A stretch of 64,000 nt of DNA from Erysipelotrichaceae bacterium (GTDB taxonomy: Bacteria; Bacillota_I; Bacilli_A; Erysipelotrichales; Erysipelotrichaceae). Below, piece by piece: positions 1 to 10,139 of this stretch (positions are counted from its first letter, which is position 1; each line of letters opens with the position of its first letter). The DNA is taken from assembly GCA_022772735.1 (NCBI GenBank), contig JALEZD010000018.1:216042-280041 (forward strand). Direction: 5' to 3'. A program made the translations under genes and the position numbers. The notes beneath the pieces were generated by a model. That model made no database searches and had not been told where the DNA came from. It saw only the letters and a list, made by a program, of their open reading frames with translations.

Positions 1-190
1 TTTGATGATAAGGATCTTGTCCAATAATTATAACCTTAACCTTATCATATTCACAGTTTTTAAAAGCCTCAAACACAAGATTACTTGGAGGATATATTTG
101 TTTTGTTTTATACTCCCTATCAACAAAATCTTTTAATTTGATAAAATAATCTTTTTTAGCTTCTGTGTATATAAAATCTTGCCAATTCAT
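1..190 (-). CDS. ung: Uracil-DNA glycosylase, N-terminal part (cut by window edge)
   Basis: Only the first 63 codons are present; the gene runs off the left edge. The translation starts MNWQDFIY and reaches VKVIIIGQDPYHQ, the family 1 UDG motif whose Asp activates the water in uracil excision. It is the base-excision-repair enzyme that removes uracil from DNA. The ATG at 188-190 follows an AGAGGTAAGCT ribosome site. The gene lies 12 nt downstream of the DUF885 lipoprotein gene, on the same strand, so they may share a transcript. The identity rests on the GQDPYH motif and the spacing of the N-terminus, which fit the family. Confidence 0.9.
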   Translation of the reverse strand, partial: MNWQDFIYTEAKKDYFIKLKDFVDREYKTKQIYPPSNLVFEAFKNCEYDKVKVIIIGQDPYHQ

Positions 191-202
191 AGCTTACCTC
201 TT

Positions 203-1924
203 TTATTTTTTACTACTTATATATTCATCAATATCTTCTTTTACAAGTTCAAATGGTCTATCGCCATTATCTAATAAAATCTTATTAAATTCAATTTCAT
301 CAAACTTATCAGATAATTTATGTTCTACATAACTTCTTAAATTATCCATTTGTAAAAGTCCCATTCCATAAGGCACAAGCATTGTTGGAAACATTAAAGC
401 TTGTTCATAAAGCCCTTCTGCAAAATCCTCAAATTTATACTTTGATAACCACTCAATTGTATCATCAAGAGTCCATCCTAGACCATTTACTCCAATATCA
501 ACTGCAGCACTTAAATAATAATTTAATTTAATATCCAAGTTATACACAAAAGCTTCACCTTCTGTTAAATCCAAATCATATGTAGCTCTTGTTTCAGTAT
601 ACATAGCCCAGCCTTCAGTATATCCAATATGACTAACTACACTTCTAATTGGATTAGGATTTGTATTTAAAAAATATGTTATTTGATAAAGATGCCCTGG
701 AAATCCTTCATGGCTAACTGTCGTATAAAGTTTAATATTTTCTTGCCCAGAATTTGGATTAACTTTAATTACATTTCTAGAAATATCGTCGATTGTTGGA
801 GTCAAGTAATATGCCAAAGTACTTTCATTCGCAACTGTTGGATCTAAATATGATATTTCATAATTAACATCTGGTCCTTTAGGGTAATGTTTACTCATAT
901 TTTCTATATTAAATTTTATTATACTTTCTGCATCAGAAAATTTAACACTAGAAAAATCACTATCAAATACTTCAGGATTTGTCTGAGCCAAATTTGCTAG
1001 ATAGCTGAACTCATCCATAATACCTTTTTCAATCTGTTTTAATTGTTCAGTTAAATCTTTAGAATTACTAGATTTGCTCTTTATTAAAGCGTTATAGTAT
1101 TCTTTACCATTTTCAAAATTATAAATACCACCTTCATGTTTTCTTGAACCTTTTAAGCTTTCAAGTTCAGTTTGTACTTTTAAATAAGATGGAATAATTT
1201 CATTGACAATTAGGCTTTCATTACGTTTAATATATTCATTTTTTAAATTTGCATCTAAATCGAATTTTTTAATTTCATTATTAAAATCAACAATAAGTTC
1301 ATTATCATTAACCTTACTTGTAAATCTCACTATAGATTCTGCAACATATCCTACAGCATCATCAGTCATAAAATAGCCTTCACTTGCCTGTTTCTTTGTA
1401 AATTCTAAAGCGCTATCTATATATGATGGAACACTCGCAAGTAATGTTAAATAATCATCAAAATCTTCTTTACTTCTAAATTCAAATTCACTAAATATTG
1501 TTATTAAGTTACTTGTAATACCTCTGTTTGGATCAAAATAGTTATCAAACATCGGATATGAATTAATTTCAATATAATCTTTTAAATACTTTTCATATAT
1601 TCTGTAATCAATAGCTTGTTTTTTTGATAAATCATTTAGTTTAAATGAGTTTAATTCTTTTAAAGACTCTTTTGCATCTAAAACCATTTCATCATACTCT
1701 TCAAAACTAACTTCGCTAAAAACAGGTTCTGGTTTTTTTATTCCATATGCTTCATAATCTTTCAAATTATAGTGAAGTGACACATAATCTGATTCCATGT
1801 TTTCGACAAATTCTTTCTTTAAAAACTCATTAAATTTTTCATTCTCTTTTTCAGCATAACTTGTTTTAGAAGTACTACATCCAACAAGTAATACGAGTGT
1901 AAGTAACATTTTAATAATTTTCAT
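203..1924 (-). CDS. DUF885 family lipoprotein, putative metallopeptidase
   Basis: 573 residues. A lipoprotein signal peptide with lipobox LVGC (Cys16) predicts anchoring to the outer face of the membrane. The C-terminal half contains HEGFPGHLYQ, the HExxH-like zinc signature of the DUF885 family, and downstream EGWAMYTE, which likely gives the third ligand. DUF885 proteins are gluzincin-like and assumed to be peptidases; the substrate is unknown. The ATG at 1924 directly follows the pulA stop (no gap), with AAAGGAAATTTAA as ribosome site, so it looks translationally coupled to the glucan operon. No functional link to glucans is evident. Confidence 0.82.
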   Translation of the reverse strand: MKIIKMLLTLVLLVGCSTSKTSYAEKENEKFNEFLKKEFVENMESDYVSLHYNLKDYEAYGIKKPEPVFSEVSFEEYDEMVLDAKESLKELNSFKLNDLSKKQAIDYRIYEKYLKDYIEINSYPMFDNYFDPNRGITSNLITIFSEFEFRSKEDFDDYLTLLASVPSYIDSALEFTKKQASEGYFMTDDAVGYVAESIVRFTSKVNDNELIVDFNNEIKKFDLDANLKNEYIKRNESLIVNEIIPSYLKVQTELESLKGSRKHEGGIYNFENGKEYYNALIKSKSSNSKDLTEQLKQIEKGIMDEFSYLANLAQTNPEVFDSDFSSVKFSDAESIIKFNIENMSKHYPKGPDVNYEISYLDPTVANESTLAYYLTPTIDDISRNVIKVNPNSGQENIKLYTTVSHEGFPGHLYQITYFLNTNPNPIRSVVSHIGYTEGWAMYTETRATYDLDLTEGEAFVYNLDIKLNYYLSAAVDIGVNGLGWTLDDTIEWLSKYKFEDFAEGLYEQALMFPTMLVPYGMGLLQMDNLRSYVEHKLSDKFDEIEFNKILLDNGDRPFELVKEDIDEYISSKK

Positions 1925-4030
1925 TTAAATTTCCTTTCTACAAATAACCATTGAATATGAATCAACATCAATGTATTTATTCTTATTGTTGCAAATATTT
2001 TCCCCATCAAATATTACAGTATAATCAAAACTTTCATATTTTCGTTTATATTCAGTAGGATTAATAATAACCTTAATGTTATCAATCATATATTCAATCA
2101 CAACATTATCTAATACATTAAAGTTAACTTTTTTTTCTATTTCATCTGTTGAAACAAGTCTAAATTCATCATTCTCTTTTCTAATCTTAATAAGTTTTTT
2201 TGTGTACTCTACAACATCATAATAATTTACCATTCTAACCCAATCCATTTTATTAAAATTATCATTCATATTGTAAGTATTTCCCATTGAATGTTTACTT
2301 CTACAAAATTCTTGACCTGCATGTATAAAGGGTACTCCTTGAGAAACCATAACACACCCAATTAATAACTTATGAAGTTTTTTTCTTATTTCTCTAGGAT
2401 GTTCTTTGCAACATTCTTTCATCTTATCCCAACAAGTCATATTGTCATGTGCTTCAACATAATTAATACTCATATTAGGATCAATAAATCTTTTAAAATA
2501 GTATGTATTAACACTATTACCAACAAGAGATGATAACATTTCATACATCATATTGAAATTTCCAGTTATAAACCCTTTATCATATGCCTCATTATCAGAA
2601 CTTTTACCTTTTATACTGTCTCTAAAATAATCATTAAAATGCCCAACATTTTTCATTAAATAATTATTTTCTATTTTTGCTTTTTTATCATCATTTAAAA
2701 ATGTAGGTAAATTCCAACCCTCTCCATAAATCATTACACTAGGATTTATACTACTTGCGACATCATAAACCTCATTAATAGTATCAACATCAATAATACC
2801 CATCAAATCAAATCTAAATCCATCAATTTTATACAATGTAGACCACATTTTAATATTGTCGACAATTAACTTTCTAAACATTTTTTTAGTAGAATCTAAA
2901 TCATTCCCACAAAAAGAGCCATTTGAAATCCCACCATTATCATCATATCTAAAATAATAATATGGAACACACTTATGAAATGAAGAACTCTTTAAATCAT
3001 AAATATGATTAAATACTACATCTAAATTAACTCTTATTCCTCTTTTATGAAATTCACATACTAGATGCTTAAAAGTTTTAATCCTATCGTATGGATCATC
3101 TGGATTATCACTATAAGAACCCTCTAAAGTAAAATATTGCATTGGATCATATCCCCAATTATAACTTCTATCAATATGTTTTTCATCAACACTTACAAAA
3201 TCATATACTGGCATTATCTGTACGTGAGTTACATTTAAGTCACTAATATAGTCTATACCTGTTTTATATCCTCTATAAGAAGTATTTGATTCACTAAGAG
3301 AAGAAAATTTACCATTTGTACTACTTCCAGACTCTTTTGAAATAGTCATATCTCGTATATTTATTTCATAGATAATACTATCAACATTGTTTTTTAACTC
3401 TTCTAATTTATATTCATCTTTTTCACTAAATGCTTCATCAATATCAATTATTGCAGATTTTAAACCATTAGCATTACTACTCAATCCATATGGATCAACA
3501 ATTTCATTTACTACTCCATTAACAAACACTAAATAATTATACAATCCATGTTTAAGATCACCTTCAACTTCAGTTTTATAAACACCTTTGTCATATCTAT
3601 CCATTTCTTTTATTATTGAAAAACCATTATTTTCAATAGAAACATAGACTTTATATGCAGTTGGAGCCCAAAGTGCAAAAGAAGTTTTTTCCTTTGAATA
3701 TCTACTACCCAAATCATTTCCATCATAATAAAACATTTCATCAAATTTAGGATTTCTAACAATATATCTTACTTCAACACTGCAACAAATACCTAAACTA
3801 CAATAAAGTGAATATTCCTTTGAAAAATCATAATCAGTTGGAATTGTAAGTTGATATTTAACATTATCTTTATTTTCTACAATGCTATTTATAACACATT
3901 CTTTATAGTAACCATCCTTATTACTTAAATAAAAATAATCACTTTTACCATTGTAAAAAATCTTTGAAATATAAACATTAATTAGACCAAAATCATCTAA
4001 ATATGCTTTTAAATTTGTATTAATATTCAA
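1925..4030 (-). CDS. pulA: Type I pullulanase (debranching enzyme)
   Basis: 701 residues. It hydrolyses alpha-1,6 branches of pullulan, glycogen or amylopectin fragments. There is no signal peptide, so it acts in the cytoplasm. An N-terminal region is followed by a CBM48-like domain (around residues 110-200) and the GH13 barrel. Motifs seen: YNWGYDP (pullulanase hallmark), DVVFNH, DGFRFDLMG (nucleophile Asp), YGEGW (acid/base Glu) and VEAHDN. The start is TTG at 4030, placed 8 nt after GAGG; the nearby ATG at 4034 is in another frame and stops at once. The glgP stop codon overlaps this ribosome site, so the genes are tightly coupled. Together with GlgP it completes intracellular glycogen breakdown. 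Confidence 0.93.
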   Translation of the reverse strand: MNINTNLKAYLDDFGLINVYISKIFYNGKSDYFYLSNKDGYYKECVINSIVENKDNVKYQLTIPTDYDFSKEYSLYCSLGICCSVEVRYIVRNPKFDEMFYYDGNDLGSRYSKEKTSFALWAPTAYKVYVSIENNGFSIIKEMDRYDKGVYKTEVEGDLKHGLYNYLVFVNGVVNEIVDPYGLSSNANGLKSAIIDIDEAFSEKDEYKLEELKNNVDSIIYEINIRDMTISKESGSSTNGKFSSLSESNTSYRGYKTGIDYISDLNVTHVQIMPVYDFVSVDEKHIDRSYNWGYDPMQYFTLEGSYSDNPDDPYDRIKTFKHLVCEFHKRGIRVNLDVVFNHIYDLKSSSFHKCVPYYYFRYDDNGGISNGSFCGNDLDSTKKMFRKLIVDNIKMWSTLYKIDGFRFDLMGIIDVDTINEVYDVASSINPSVMIYGEGWNLPTFLNDDKKAKIENNYLMKNVGHFNDYFRDSIKGKSSDNEAYDKGFITGNFNMMYEMLSSLVGNSVNTYYFKRFIDPNMSINYVEAHDNMTCWDKMKECCKEHPREIRKKLHKLLIGCVMVSQGVPFIHAGQEFCRSKHSMGNTYNMNDNFNKMDWVRMVNYYDVVEYTKKLIKIRKENDEFRLVSTDEIEKKVNFNVLDNVVIEYMIDNIKVIINPTEYKRKYESFDYTVIFDGENICNNKNKYIDVDSYSMVICRKEI

Positions 4031-4035
4031 AACAT

Positions 4036-6426
4036 TTACCTCATTTTTCTAATATTCCATATATCCTTTGCATACTCATCAATTGTTCTATCACTTGAAA
4101 AAACATATGACTTTGCAATATTTATTAAACAAGATTTTGCCCAAGCATTTTTATTTGAGTATCTTTTTTCAATTTCTTTTTGTGCTTTTACATAACTATC
4201 AAAATCTGCGAATAACATATACTCATCATTTTTAGACATTAATTCATCAAAAATCACTCTAAATTCATTAGCATCATTTGACCATGTTAAATCAATTAAA
4301 GAATCAACTGCTTTTTTAAGCTTTTCATTATTAATGTAGTAATCAAACGCATTATAAGACTCTTTTAGCTTATTAACTTCATCAACAGTCAAACCAAATA
4401 TAACATCATTTTCTCTGCCTACTTGTTCATCAATTTCGACATTTGCGCCATCCAATGTACCAAGAGTTATTGCACCATTCATCATAAATTTCATATTGCC
4501 AGTACCACTCGCTTCTTTACCAGCAAGAGAAATTTGTTCTGAAACATCACTTGCATTAATCAATATCTCTGCAATAGATACTGAATAATTTGGTATAAAC
4601 ACAATCTTAATCATTCCTCTTACATAAGGATCATTATTAATAACATTGGCAATTTTGTTAATTAGTTTTATTACATTTTTCGCAAAACTATATGATGGCG
4701 CTGCTTTTGCTGCAAAAATAAATGTTCTAGGAGTAATTTCAAATTCAGGGTTTGAAACAATTTCTTGATAAAGCATTATTATATGCAAAACATTTAAAAG
4801 CTGTCTTTTATACGCATGTAATCTTTTAGCCTGTGTATCAAAAATAGAGTTCACATCAACTTTAATTCCTGTTTTCTCAAAAATAAATTTTGCAAGGATT
4901 TCTTTTCTTCTTTTTTTAACATTTAAAAATTCATTTTGAGTATTTTCGTCATCAACAAACTCAAGTAATTTTCGTATACTATCAAACTCAGTATGGTAAT
5001 GTGTACCAATTTTATTATCAATTAAATTTCTTAATTCAGGATTCGAATATAAAAGCCATCTTCTTTGTGTTATTCCATTTGTTTTATTATTAAATTTTTC
5101 AGGATAAATAATACTAAATTCTTTAAACAAATCTGTCTTTATTAAATTAGAATGAATTTTTGCAACACCATTAACACTATGGCTACCAACTATAGCTAAA
5201 TTTGCCATATGAACTTGACCATCTTTTAAAATTGCTACTGCATTTTCAAGTCCGTAATGTTTATGTCTTACATAACTTAAAAATCTTCTATTTATTTCAT
5301 CAATTATCAAATAAATTCTTGGCAAAAGCTTTTCCATTAAATTTATTGGCCATCTTTCAAGTGCTTCAGATAAAACTGTATGATTTGTATAAGCCATTGT
5401 ATTTACAGTTATATCCCATGCTTCATTCCACTCATAATCATAATCATCCATTAAAACTCTTAAAAGTTCTACAATCGCAAGAACAGGATGAGTATCATTT
5501 AGTTGTATAGCAACTTTACTGGCTAAATTATCTAATGTTTTATATGTTTCTAAATGAGTTTTTATAATTGAAGCAATTCCTGCACAAACAAAAAAGTATT
5601 GTTGTTTTAATCTTAAAACTTTACCTTCCATTGTTGAATCATCAGGATATACATTTAAGTTGATTGCTTTTGTATCTGCAATATACTTTTGAAAATCAAT
5701 ATTATGAGGTAATTTTTCACTTGCCTCTGCTGACCATAATCTTAGAGTATTTGTTACTTTAGTATTTTGTCCAATAATAGGCATATCGTAAGGAATTGCA
5801 GTAATATGTTCAGCATCATGCAATTTAAATTTCATTTTACCCTTACTATTAACATCCATTGTCAAATGTCCCCAAAAAGAAACATCAACCGCATGTTTAG
5901 GTTTCCTAACTTCCCAAATATTTCCAAGTTTTAACCATTGATCTGGAACTTCAATTTGATTACCATTTTCATCAATTATTTGTTTAAAAAGTCCATACTC
6001 ATATCTAATACAATTCCCATTACCCAAATAATTATTTGAAGCTAAAGAATCCATAAAACATGCTGCAAGTCTTCCAAGTCCACCATTACCAAGTCCAGCA
6101 TCTGATTCCAATTCTTCTAATGCAGCAATATCGATACCTAAATCATTTAATCCATCTTTTACAACTTCATATATTCCTAAATTCATCAAATTGTTGCTCA
6201 TTAGCCTTCCAATCAAAAATTCCATTGAAAAATAATACATCTGTTTTTCATTATTCTTAACTGTTTTTTCTTTAGAATCCATCCAATTTAAACTAGCATA
6301 ATCTCTTATTAAATTCCCTAAAACAATATATTTTTCAGTTATGTCTGTTGTATCAATATGTCTTCCATAAGTTTCTTCTATTCTTCTTTTAAATATTTCT
6401 TTGAAAGTTTCTTTATTTTTAAACAT
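4036..6426 (-). CDS. glgP: Glycogen/maltodextrin phosphorylase
   Basis: 796 residues. It releases glucose-1-phosphate from alpha-1,4-glucan ends with phosphate. The PLP site is clear: EASGTGNMKFMMNGA with the Schiff-base Lys, and N-terminal ESDAGLGNGGLGRLAACF is the family signature. An upstream in-frame ATG at 6483 would add 19 residues (MHHLVQVYFC...) that lie inside glgB; the ATG at 6426, 7 nt after GTGGGGA, fits the family start and is chosen. It overlaps the glgB stop by 8 nt (ATGTTTAA), so glgB-glgP-pulA is one coupled operon. Length is normal for the family. Confidence 0.95.
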   Translation of the reverse strand: MFKNKETFKEIFKRRIEETYGRHIDTTDITEKYIVLGNLIRDYASLNWMDSKEKTVKNNEKQMYYFSMEFLIGRLMSNNLMNLGIYEVVKDGLNDLGIDIAALEELESDAGLGNGGLGRLAACFMDSLASNNYLGNGNCIRYEYGLFKQIIDENGNQIEVPDQWLKLGNIWEVRKPKHAVDVSFWGHLTMDVNSKGKMKFKLHDAEHITAIPYDMPIIGQNTKVTNTLRLWSAEASEKLPHNIDFQKYIADTKAINLNVYPDDSTMEGKVLRLKQQYFFVCAGIASIIKTHLETYKTLDNLASKVAIQLNDTHPVLAIVELLRVLMDDYDYEWNEAWDITVNTMAYTNHTVLSEALERWPINLMEKLLPRIYLIIDEINRRFLSYVRHKHYGLENAVAILKDGQVHMANLAIVGSHSVNGVAKIHSNLIKTDLFKEFSIIYPEKFNNKTNGITQRRWLLYSNPELRNLIDNKIGTHYHTEFDSIRKLLEFVDDENTQNEFLNVKKRRKEILAKFIFEKTGIKVDVNSIFDTQAKRLHAYKRQLLNVLHIIMLYQEIVSNPEFEITPRTFIFAAKAAPSYSFAKNVIKLINKIANVINNDPYVRGMIKIVFIPNYSVSIAEILINASDVSEQISLAGKEASGTGNMKFMMNGAITLGTLDGANVEIDEQVGRENDVIFGLTVDEVNKLKESYNAFDYYINNEKLKKAVDSLIDLTWSNDANEFRVIFDELMSKNDEYMLFADFDSYVKAQKEIEKRYSNKNAWAKSCLINIAKSYVFSSDRTIDEYAKDIWNIRKMR

Positions 6427-8266
6427 TTTTTGTCCCCACTTTCTTTTTTTTATACAAAAATATACTTGCACTAAATGGTGCAATATTTACTTTTATTGTA
6501 TTTTCATACCCATGTCTATATATTTTTTCACTATTTACGCAATATGTTGCAAAATTAATTCCACCATAAATATCCCATTCACTATTTAATATCTCTTTAT
6601 ATTCCCCACTAAATTTAACACCTATCTCATAATTACTATATGAATTTGGACACATGTTAAATAAACAAACAATATACTCTTTTTCATCTTCTCTAGTATA
6701 AGAATAAATGCTCTGTGCACTATTATCTGCATCAATCCATTTAAACCCATCATATTGATAGTCATATTTGGATAATGCACTATGTGCTTTATATATTAAA
6801 TTTAAATCCTTAAAATACCTTGCAAACTTTTGATGTGTTTCAAAATTTAATATGTCCCAATCTAAACCTCGATTTTCATCAAATTCCCTAAACATTGCAA
6901 ATTCATTACCCATAAAGTTTAACTTTTTACCTGGATGAGTAAACATATACGCATATAAATTTTTTACTTGAGAAAACTTTTGATTATAATCTCCCCACAT
7001 CTTATCTATTATTGTTTTTTTGCCATGAACTACCTCATCATGTGATAAAGGTAATATAAATTTTTCACTATAGAAATAAGCCATAGAAAATGTAAGTTTA
7101 TGATGTTCCCATATTCTATATATTGGATCAATTTCATAATACTTTAGTGTATCATTCATCCACCCCAAATCCCACTTATAATCAAAACCTAAACCACCAT
7201 ATATTGTCGAATCACATACTTTTTCAAAATCACTACTATCTTCTGCAATAAGCATAACACTTGGATATTTTTGATTTAAATAAAAATTCATTCTCTTTAT
7301 AAAAGCAAGAGCACCTTCATTTGTTCCTCTATCTTTATTTCCATCCCAAAATATTAAGTTTGAAACTGCATCAAACCTTATTCCATCAACATGATAAGTA
7401 TCACACCAAAAACTTGCGCTACTCATCAAAAAACTTCTCACTTCTTCATTCCATAAATTAAAATTTAATGTTCCCCATTGACTATTCGCATCAAATTCAT
7501 TTGGATATTCATACAGTGGTTTCCCATCAAATAACCTTAAACCATGAGAATCCTTAACAAAATGCACAAAAGCCATATCTATTATTATTCCTATGTTTTT
7601 TTTATGTGCTTCGTTAATAAATTCGGCAAGTTCATGTGGATTACCAAACCTACTTGTGCATGAATAATATCCACTTGCTTGATATCCCCAAGAACCATCA
7701 AATGGAAATTCATTTAATGGCATAAATTCAATATGTGTAAATCCATTTTCTAAAACGTATGGAATTAACTCTTCTTTTAGCTCCACAAAAGAATAATATC
7801 TTCCATCTTTTCTTTTCCAACCACCTGCATAAACTTCATATATATTTACAGGCTTGTCAAAATTTTTACTTCTCTTATTTAGCCAGCGTTTATCACTCCA
7901 TTTAATAGTTGATAAATCATACAAAAAACTACTTGTATTTGGTCTAAGTTCATTAAAATATGAATATGGATCTGCTTTATCAGAATAATTATCATTTTCA
8001 TCAAAAATACGATACTTATACATATCATATTGTTTTAATCCAGCAATAAAAATACTAAATACCCCATCTTCTAACTTATTCATCATGTGGGTATTTTGCC
8101 AATCATTAAAACTCCCAACAACAAATACTTTTTTTGCATTAGGAGCATATACGTTAAACCTTACACCATTAATTCCTTTTTCTTTAACAAAATGTGAACC
8201 AAAAACTTTATACGCATCTAAACAATGACCTTCATGAAAGCTTTTAATAATATTTTTATCGACCAT
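6419..8266 (-). CDS. glgB: 1,4-alpha-glucan branching enzyme
   Basis: 615 residues, GH13. It makes alpha-1,6 branches in glycogen. An N-terminal CBM48 (about 20-110) precedes the barrel. The catalytic motifs are VDGIRFDAVSNL (nucleophile Asp), LIAEDSSDF (acid/base Glu) and LPLSHDEVVHGK, typical of branching enzymes rather than debranching enzymes. It is shorter at the N-terminus than the E. coli type, as usual in Bacillota. The ribosome site AGGAGTTATAA precedes ATG 8266. It is the first gene of glgB-glgP-pulA. No glgC/glgA synthase genes are in the window, so the glucan made elsewhere or taken up is branched here. Confidence 0.94.
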   Translation of the reverse strand: MVDKNIIKSFHEGHCLDAYKVFGSHFVKEKGINGVRFNVYAPNAKKVFVVGSFNDWQNTHMMNKLEDGVFSIFIAGLKQYDMYKYRIFDENDNYSDKADPYSYFNELRPNTSSFLYDLSTIKWSDKRWLNKRSKNFDKPVNIYEVYAGGWKRKDGRYYSFVELKEELIPYVLENGFTHIEFMPLNEFPFDGSWGYQASGYYSCTSRFGNPHELAEFINEAHKKNIGIIIDMAFVHFVKDSHGLRLFDGKPLYEYPNEFDANSQWGTLNFNLWNEEVRSFLMSSASFWCDTYHVDGIRFDAVSNLIFWDGNKDRGTNEGALAFIKRMNFYLNQKYPSVMLIAEDSSDFEKVCDSTIYGGLGFDYKWDLGWMNDTLKYYEIDPIYRIWEHHKLTFSMAYFYSEKFILPLSHDEVVHGKKTIIDKMWGDYNQKFSQVKNLYAYMFTHPGKKLNFMGNEFAMFREFDENRGLDWDILNFETHQKFARYFKDLNLIYKAHSALSKYDYQYDGFKWIDADNSAQSIYSYTREDEKEYIVCLFNMCPNSYSNYEIGVKFSGEYKEILNSEWDIYGGINFATYCVNSEKIYRHGYENTIKVNIAPFSASIFLYKKKKVGTKNV

Positions 8267-8350
8267 TTATAACTCCTACCATTTTACTAAATTATAACCT
8301 TTTAATTGTAAACATACCAACAAAAAAATCTATGTATCATTTAATTTAAG

Positions 8351-8389
8351 AAAAGTAAAAAATGTTGATTTTAAACATCAACATTTTAC
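8351..8389 (-). terminator. Intrinsic terminator after the phosphosugar mutase gene
   Basis: Stem AATGTTGAT (8361-8369) pairs with ATCAACATT (8377-8385), extended by two A-T pairs into the stop codon, with a 7-nt loop. On the minus strand it is followed by a T-rich run (TTTTACTTTT). It separates the mutase gene from glgB. Confidence 0.8.
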
Positions 8390-10077
8390 TTTGTTAACTC
8401 TATCATTGAAGCCTTATATTTTTCAACTTTATCATTTGCTTCAAAGCTTGAATTACCTTTAATACAATAATATATCTTACACTTTGGCTCTGTTCCACTT
8501 GGTCTAATAGCTACCCAAGAACCATCTTCTAAGAAAAATTTAAGAACATCAGATTTTGTAAAACCTTCTATAGTATTAATATTACCATCTTCATATTTTT
8601 CAAATGTTCCATAATCTTCCCATTTAACAACTTTATATCCAGCAATATCAACAGGTTTATTTTTTCTTAAATTATTAATTATTTCTTTTATTTTTAAGGC
8701 TCCTTCTTGCCCTTTTAAAGTTATTGATGTTTGTGTTTCAACATAATATCCCAATTCTTCATATAATGAATTTAAAACATCTACTAACGTTTTATTTAAA
8801 TGTTTATAATAACAACATGCTTCTGCAAGCATCAAACAAGCTTGCGGTGCATCTTTATCTCTTACAAAAGGACTTATAAGCGAACCATAACTTTCTTCAT
8901 AACCAAAAACATATTGTTTTTCGTTATTAACTTCATATTTCGCAACTTTTTCACCGATAAATTTAAAACCAGTCAAAGTTTTTTCAGTTTCAACTCCATA
9001 TTTTTTAGCAGCCATCTCTCCCAAATCACCTGTAACAACTGTATTGAACATTACAGGATTTTTAGGCATTTTACCTTGTTTTTTCATTTGAGAGAATATG
9101 TATTCAATTAAGATTGCTCCAGATTGATTACCAGATAAAATAACATATTCACCATTGTGTAAAACTCCAACACCCATTCTATCTGCATCTGGATCACAAA
9201 CAAGAATTAAATCAGCTTTATTTTCTTTAGCATAAACTATTGCCTTATCATATGCTTTATTTTCTTCAGGATTTGGTGATTCAGTATTTGAAAAGTTTGG
9301 ATCAAAAGTTGTTTGCTCTTCAACATTAATAATTTTATAACCAGCCTTTTTAAATATTTCATTTACTGGTATAAAAGCAGTTCCATGTTCTGGAGAAAAA
9401 ACTGTACATATATTACTTTTATCTTGATTTTTTTCAAATTGAATACTCAAAACATTTTTATAATATTCTTCATCAACTTCATTCCCAATTATATTAATTA
9501 GTTTTTCTTGTTCATCTGTTAATGAATAACTTAAACTCAACTCATCTTCAATTTCATTCACATAGCTAACAACTTTATTCGCAATACTTGGAATTAATTG
9601 ACAACCTTTATCATCATAAAGTTTATATCCGTTATATTCTTTTGGATTATGAGAAGCAGTTATCATTATTCCACCAAAACATTTGTAATATCTAAGTGCA
9701 AAGCTAAGTTCAGGGGTAGGTCTTAAGCTTTCAAAAACATATGTTTTAATACCATACGATGCTAAAAATTTTGCACTATCAAATGCAAATTCTTTAGACA
9801 TGTGTCTATTATCATAGCCAATCGCAATTCCTTTGTTTTGACCGTCATTTTCTAATATGTACTTTGCAAAACCTGCATTTGCTTTTCTTATAGTATGAAT
9901 ATTAATTCTATTAATTCCTGCACCTAATATTCCTCTCATTCCAGCAGTTCCAAACTCAACATTAGTATAAAAAGCATCGTTTATTTCTTTTTCATTCATG
10001 TTTTCAAGTTCACTAATCAAAGCTTTGTCAGTATTTTTGTTGTTAAGCCATCTATAATATATTTCTTTGCTATTCAT
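8386..10077 (-). CDS. pgcA: Phosphoglucomutase/phosphomannomutase (alpha-D-phosphohexomutase)
   Basis: 563 residues. It interconverts glucose-1-phosphate and glucose-6-phosphate. The four family segments are seen: the active serine loop TASHNPKEYNGYK, the metal loop CDPDADRMGVG, the sugar-binding GYEESYGS, and the C-terminal phosphate loop RPSGTEPK. Length fits PgcA (YhxB)-type mutases. Its place between glgB and ptsH suggests it feeds GlgP-derived glucose-1-phosphate into glycolysis. The ribosome site AAGAAAGGGATAAT precedes ATG 10077. The 62 nt to the ptsH stop hold a terminator and no recognisable promoter, so expression may depend on readthrough from ptsH. Confidence 0.93.
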   Translation of the reverse strand: MNSKEIYYRWLNNKNTDKALISELENMNEKEINDAFYTNVEFGTAGMRGILGAGINRINIHTIRKANAGFAKYILENDGQNKGIAIGYDNRHMSKEFAFDSAKFLASYGIKTYVFESLRPTPELSFALRYYKCFGGIMITASHNPKEYNGYKLYDDKGCQLIPSIANKVVSYVNEIEDELSLSYSLTDEQEKLINIIGNEVDEEYYKNVLSIQFEKNQDKSNICTVFSPEHGTAFIPVNEIFKKAGYKIINVEEQTTFDPNFSNTESPNPEENKAYDKAIVYAKENKADLILVCDPDADRMGVGVLHNGEYVILSGNQSGAILIEYIFSQMKKQGKMPKNPVMFNTVVTGDLGEMAAKKYGVETEKTLTGFKFIGEKVAKYEVNNEKQYVFGYEESYGSLISPFVRDKDAPQACLMLAEACCYYKHLNKTLVDVLNSLYEELGYYVETQTSITLKGQEGALKIKEIINNLRKNKPVDIAGYKVVKWEDYGTFEKYEDGNINTIEGFTKSDVLKFFLEDGSWVAIRPSGTEPKCKIYYCIKGNSSFEANDKVEKYKASMIELTK

Positions 10078-10093
10078 ATTATCCCTTTCTTGT

Positions 10094-10127
10094 AATAAAA
10101 AACAGGAAGATTCGCACCCTCCTGTAT
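10094..10127 (-). terminator. Intrinsic terminator after ptsH
   Basis: On the minus strand ACAGGAGG pairs with CTTCCTGT (8 bp including one G-T wobble) around an 8-nt loop, then TTTTTTATT. It lies between ptsH and the mutase gene. Confidence 0.85.
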
Positions 10128-10139
10128 CTTTTTTACATT

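Noticed and set aside
6427..6483. Upstream in-frame start for glycogen phosphorylase
   Set aside because: The added 19 residues are encoded inside glgB, do not fit the family, and the ATG at 6426 has a proper ribosome site.
8800..9111. 103-codon open frame opposite the phosphosugar mutase
   Set aside because: Wholly antisense to a clear enzyme, Phe/Ile-rich composition typical of reversed AT-rich coding DNA, no ribosome site.
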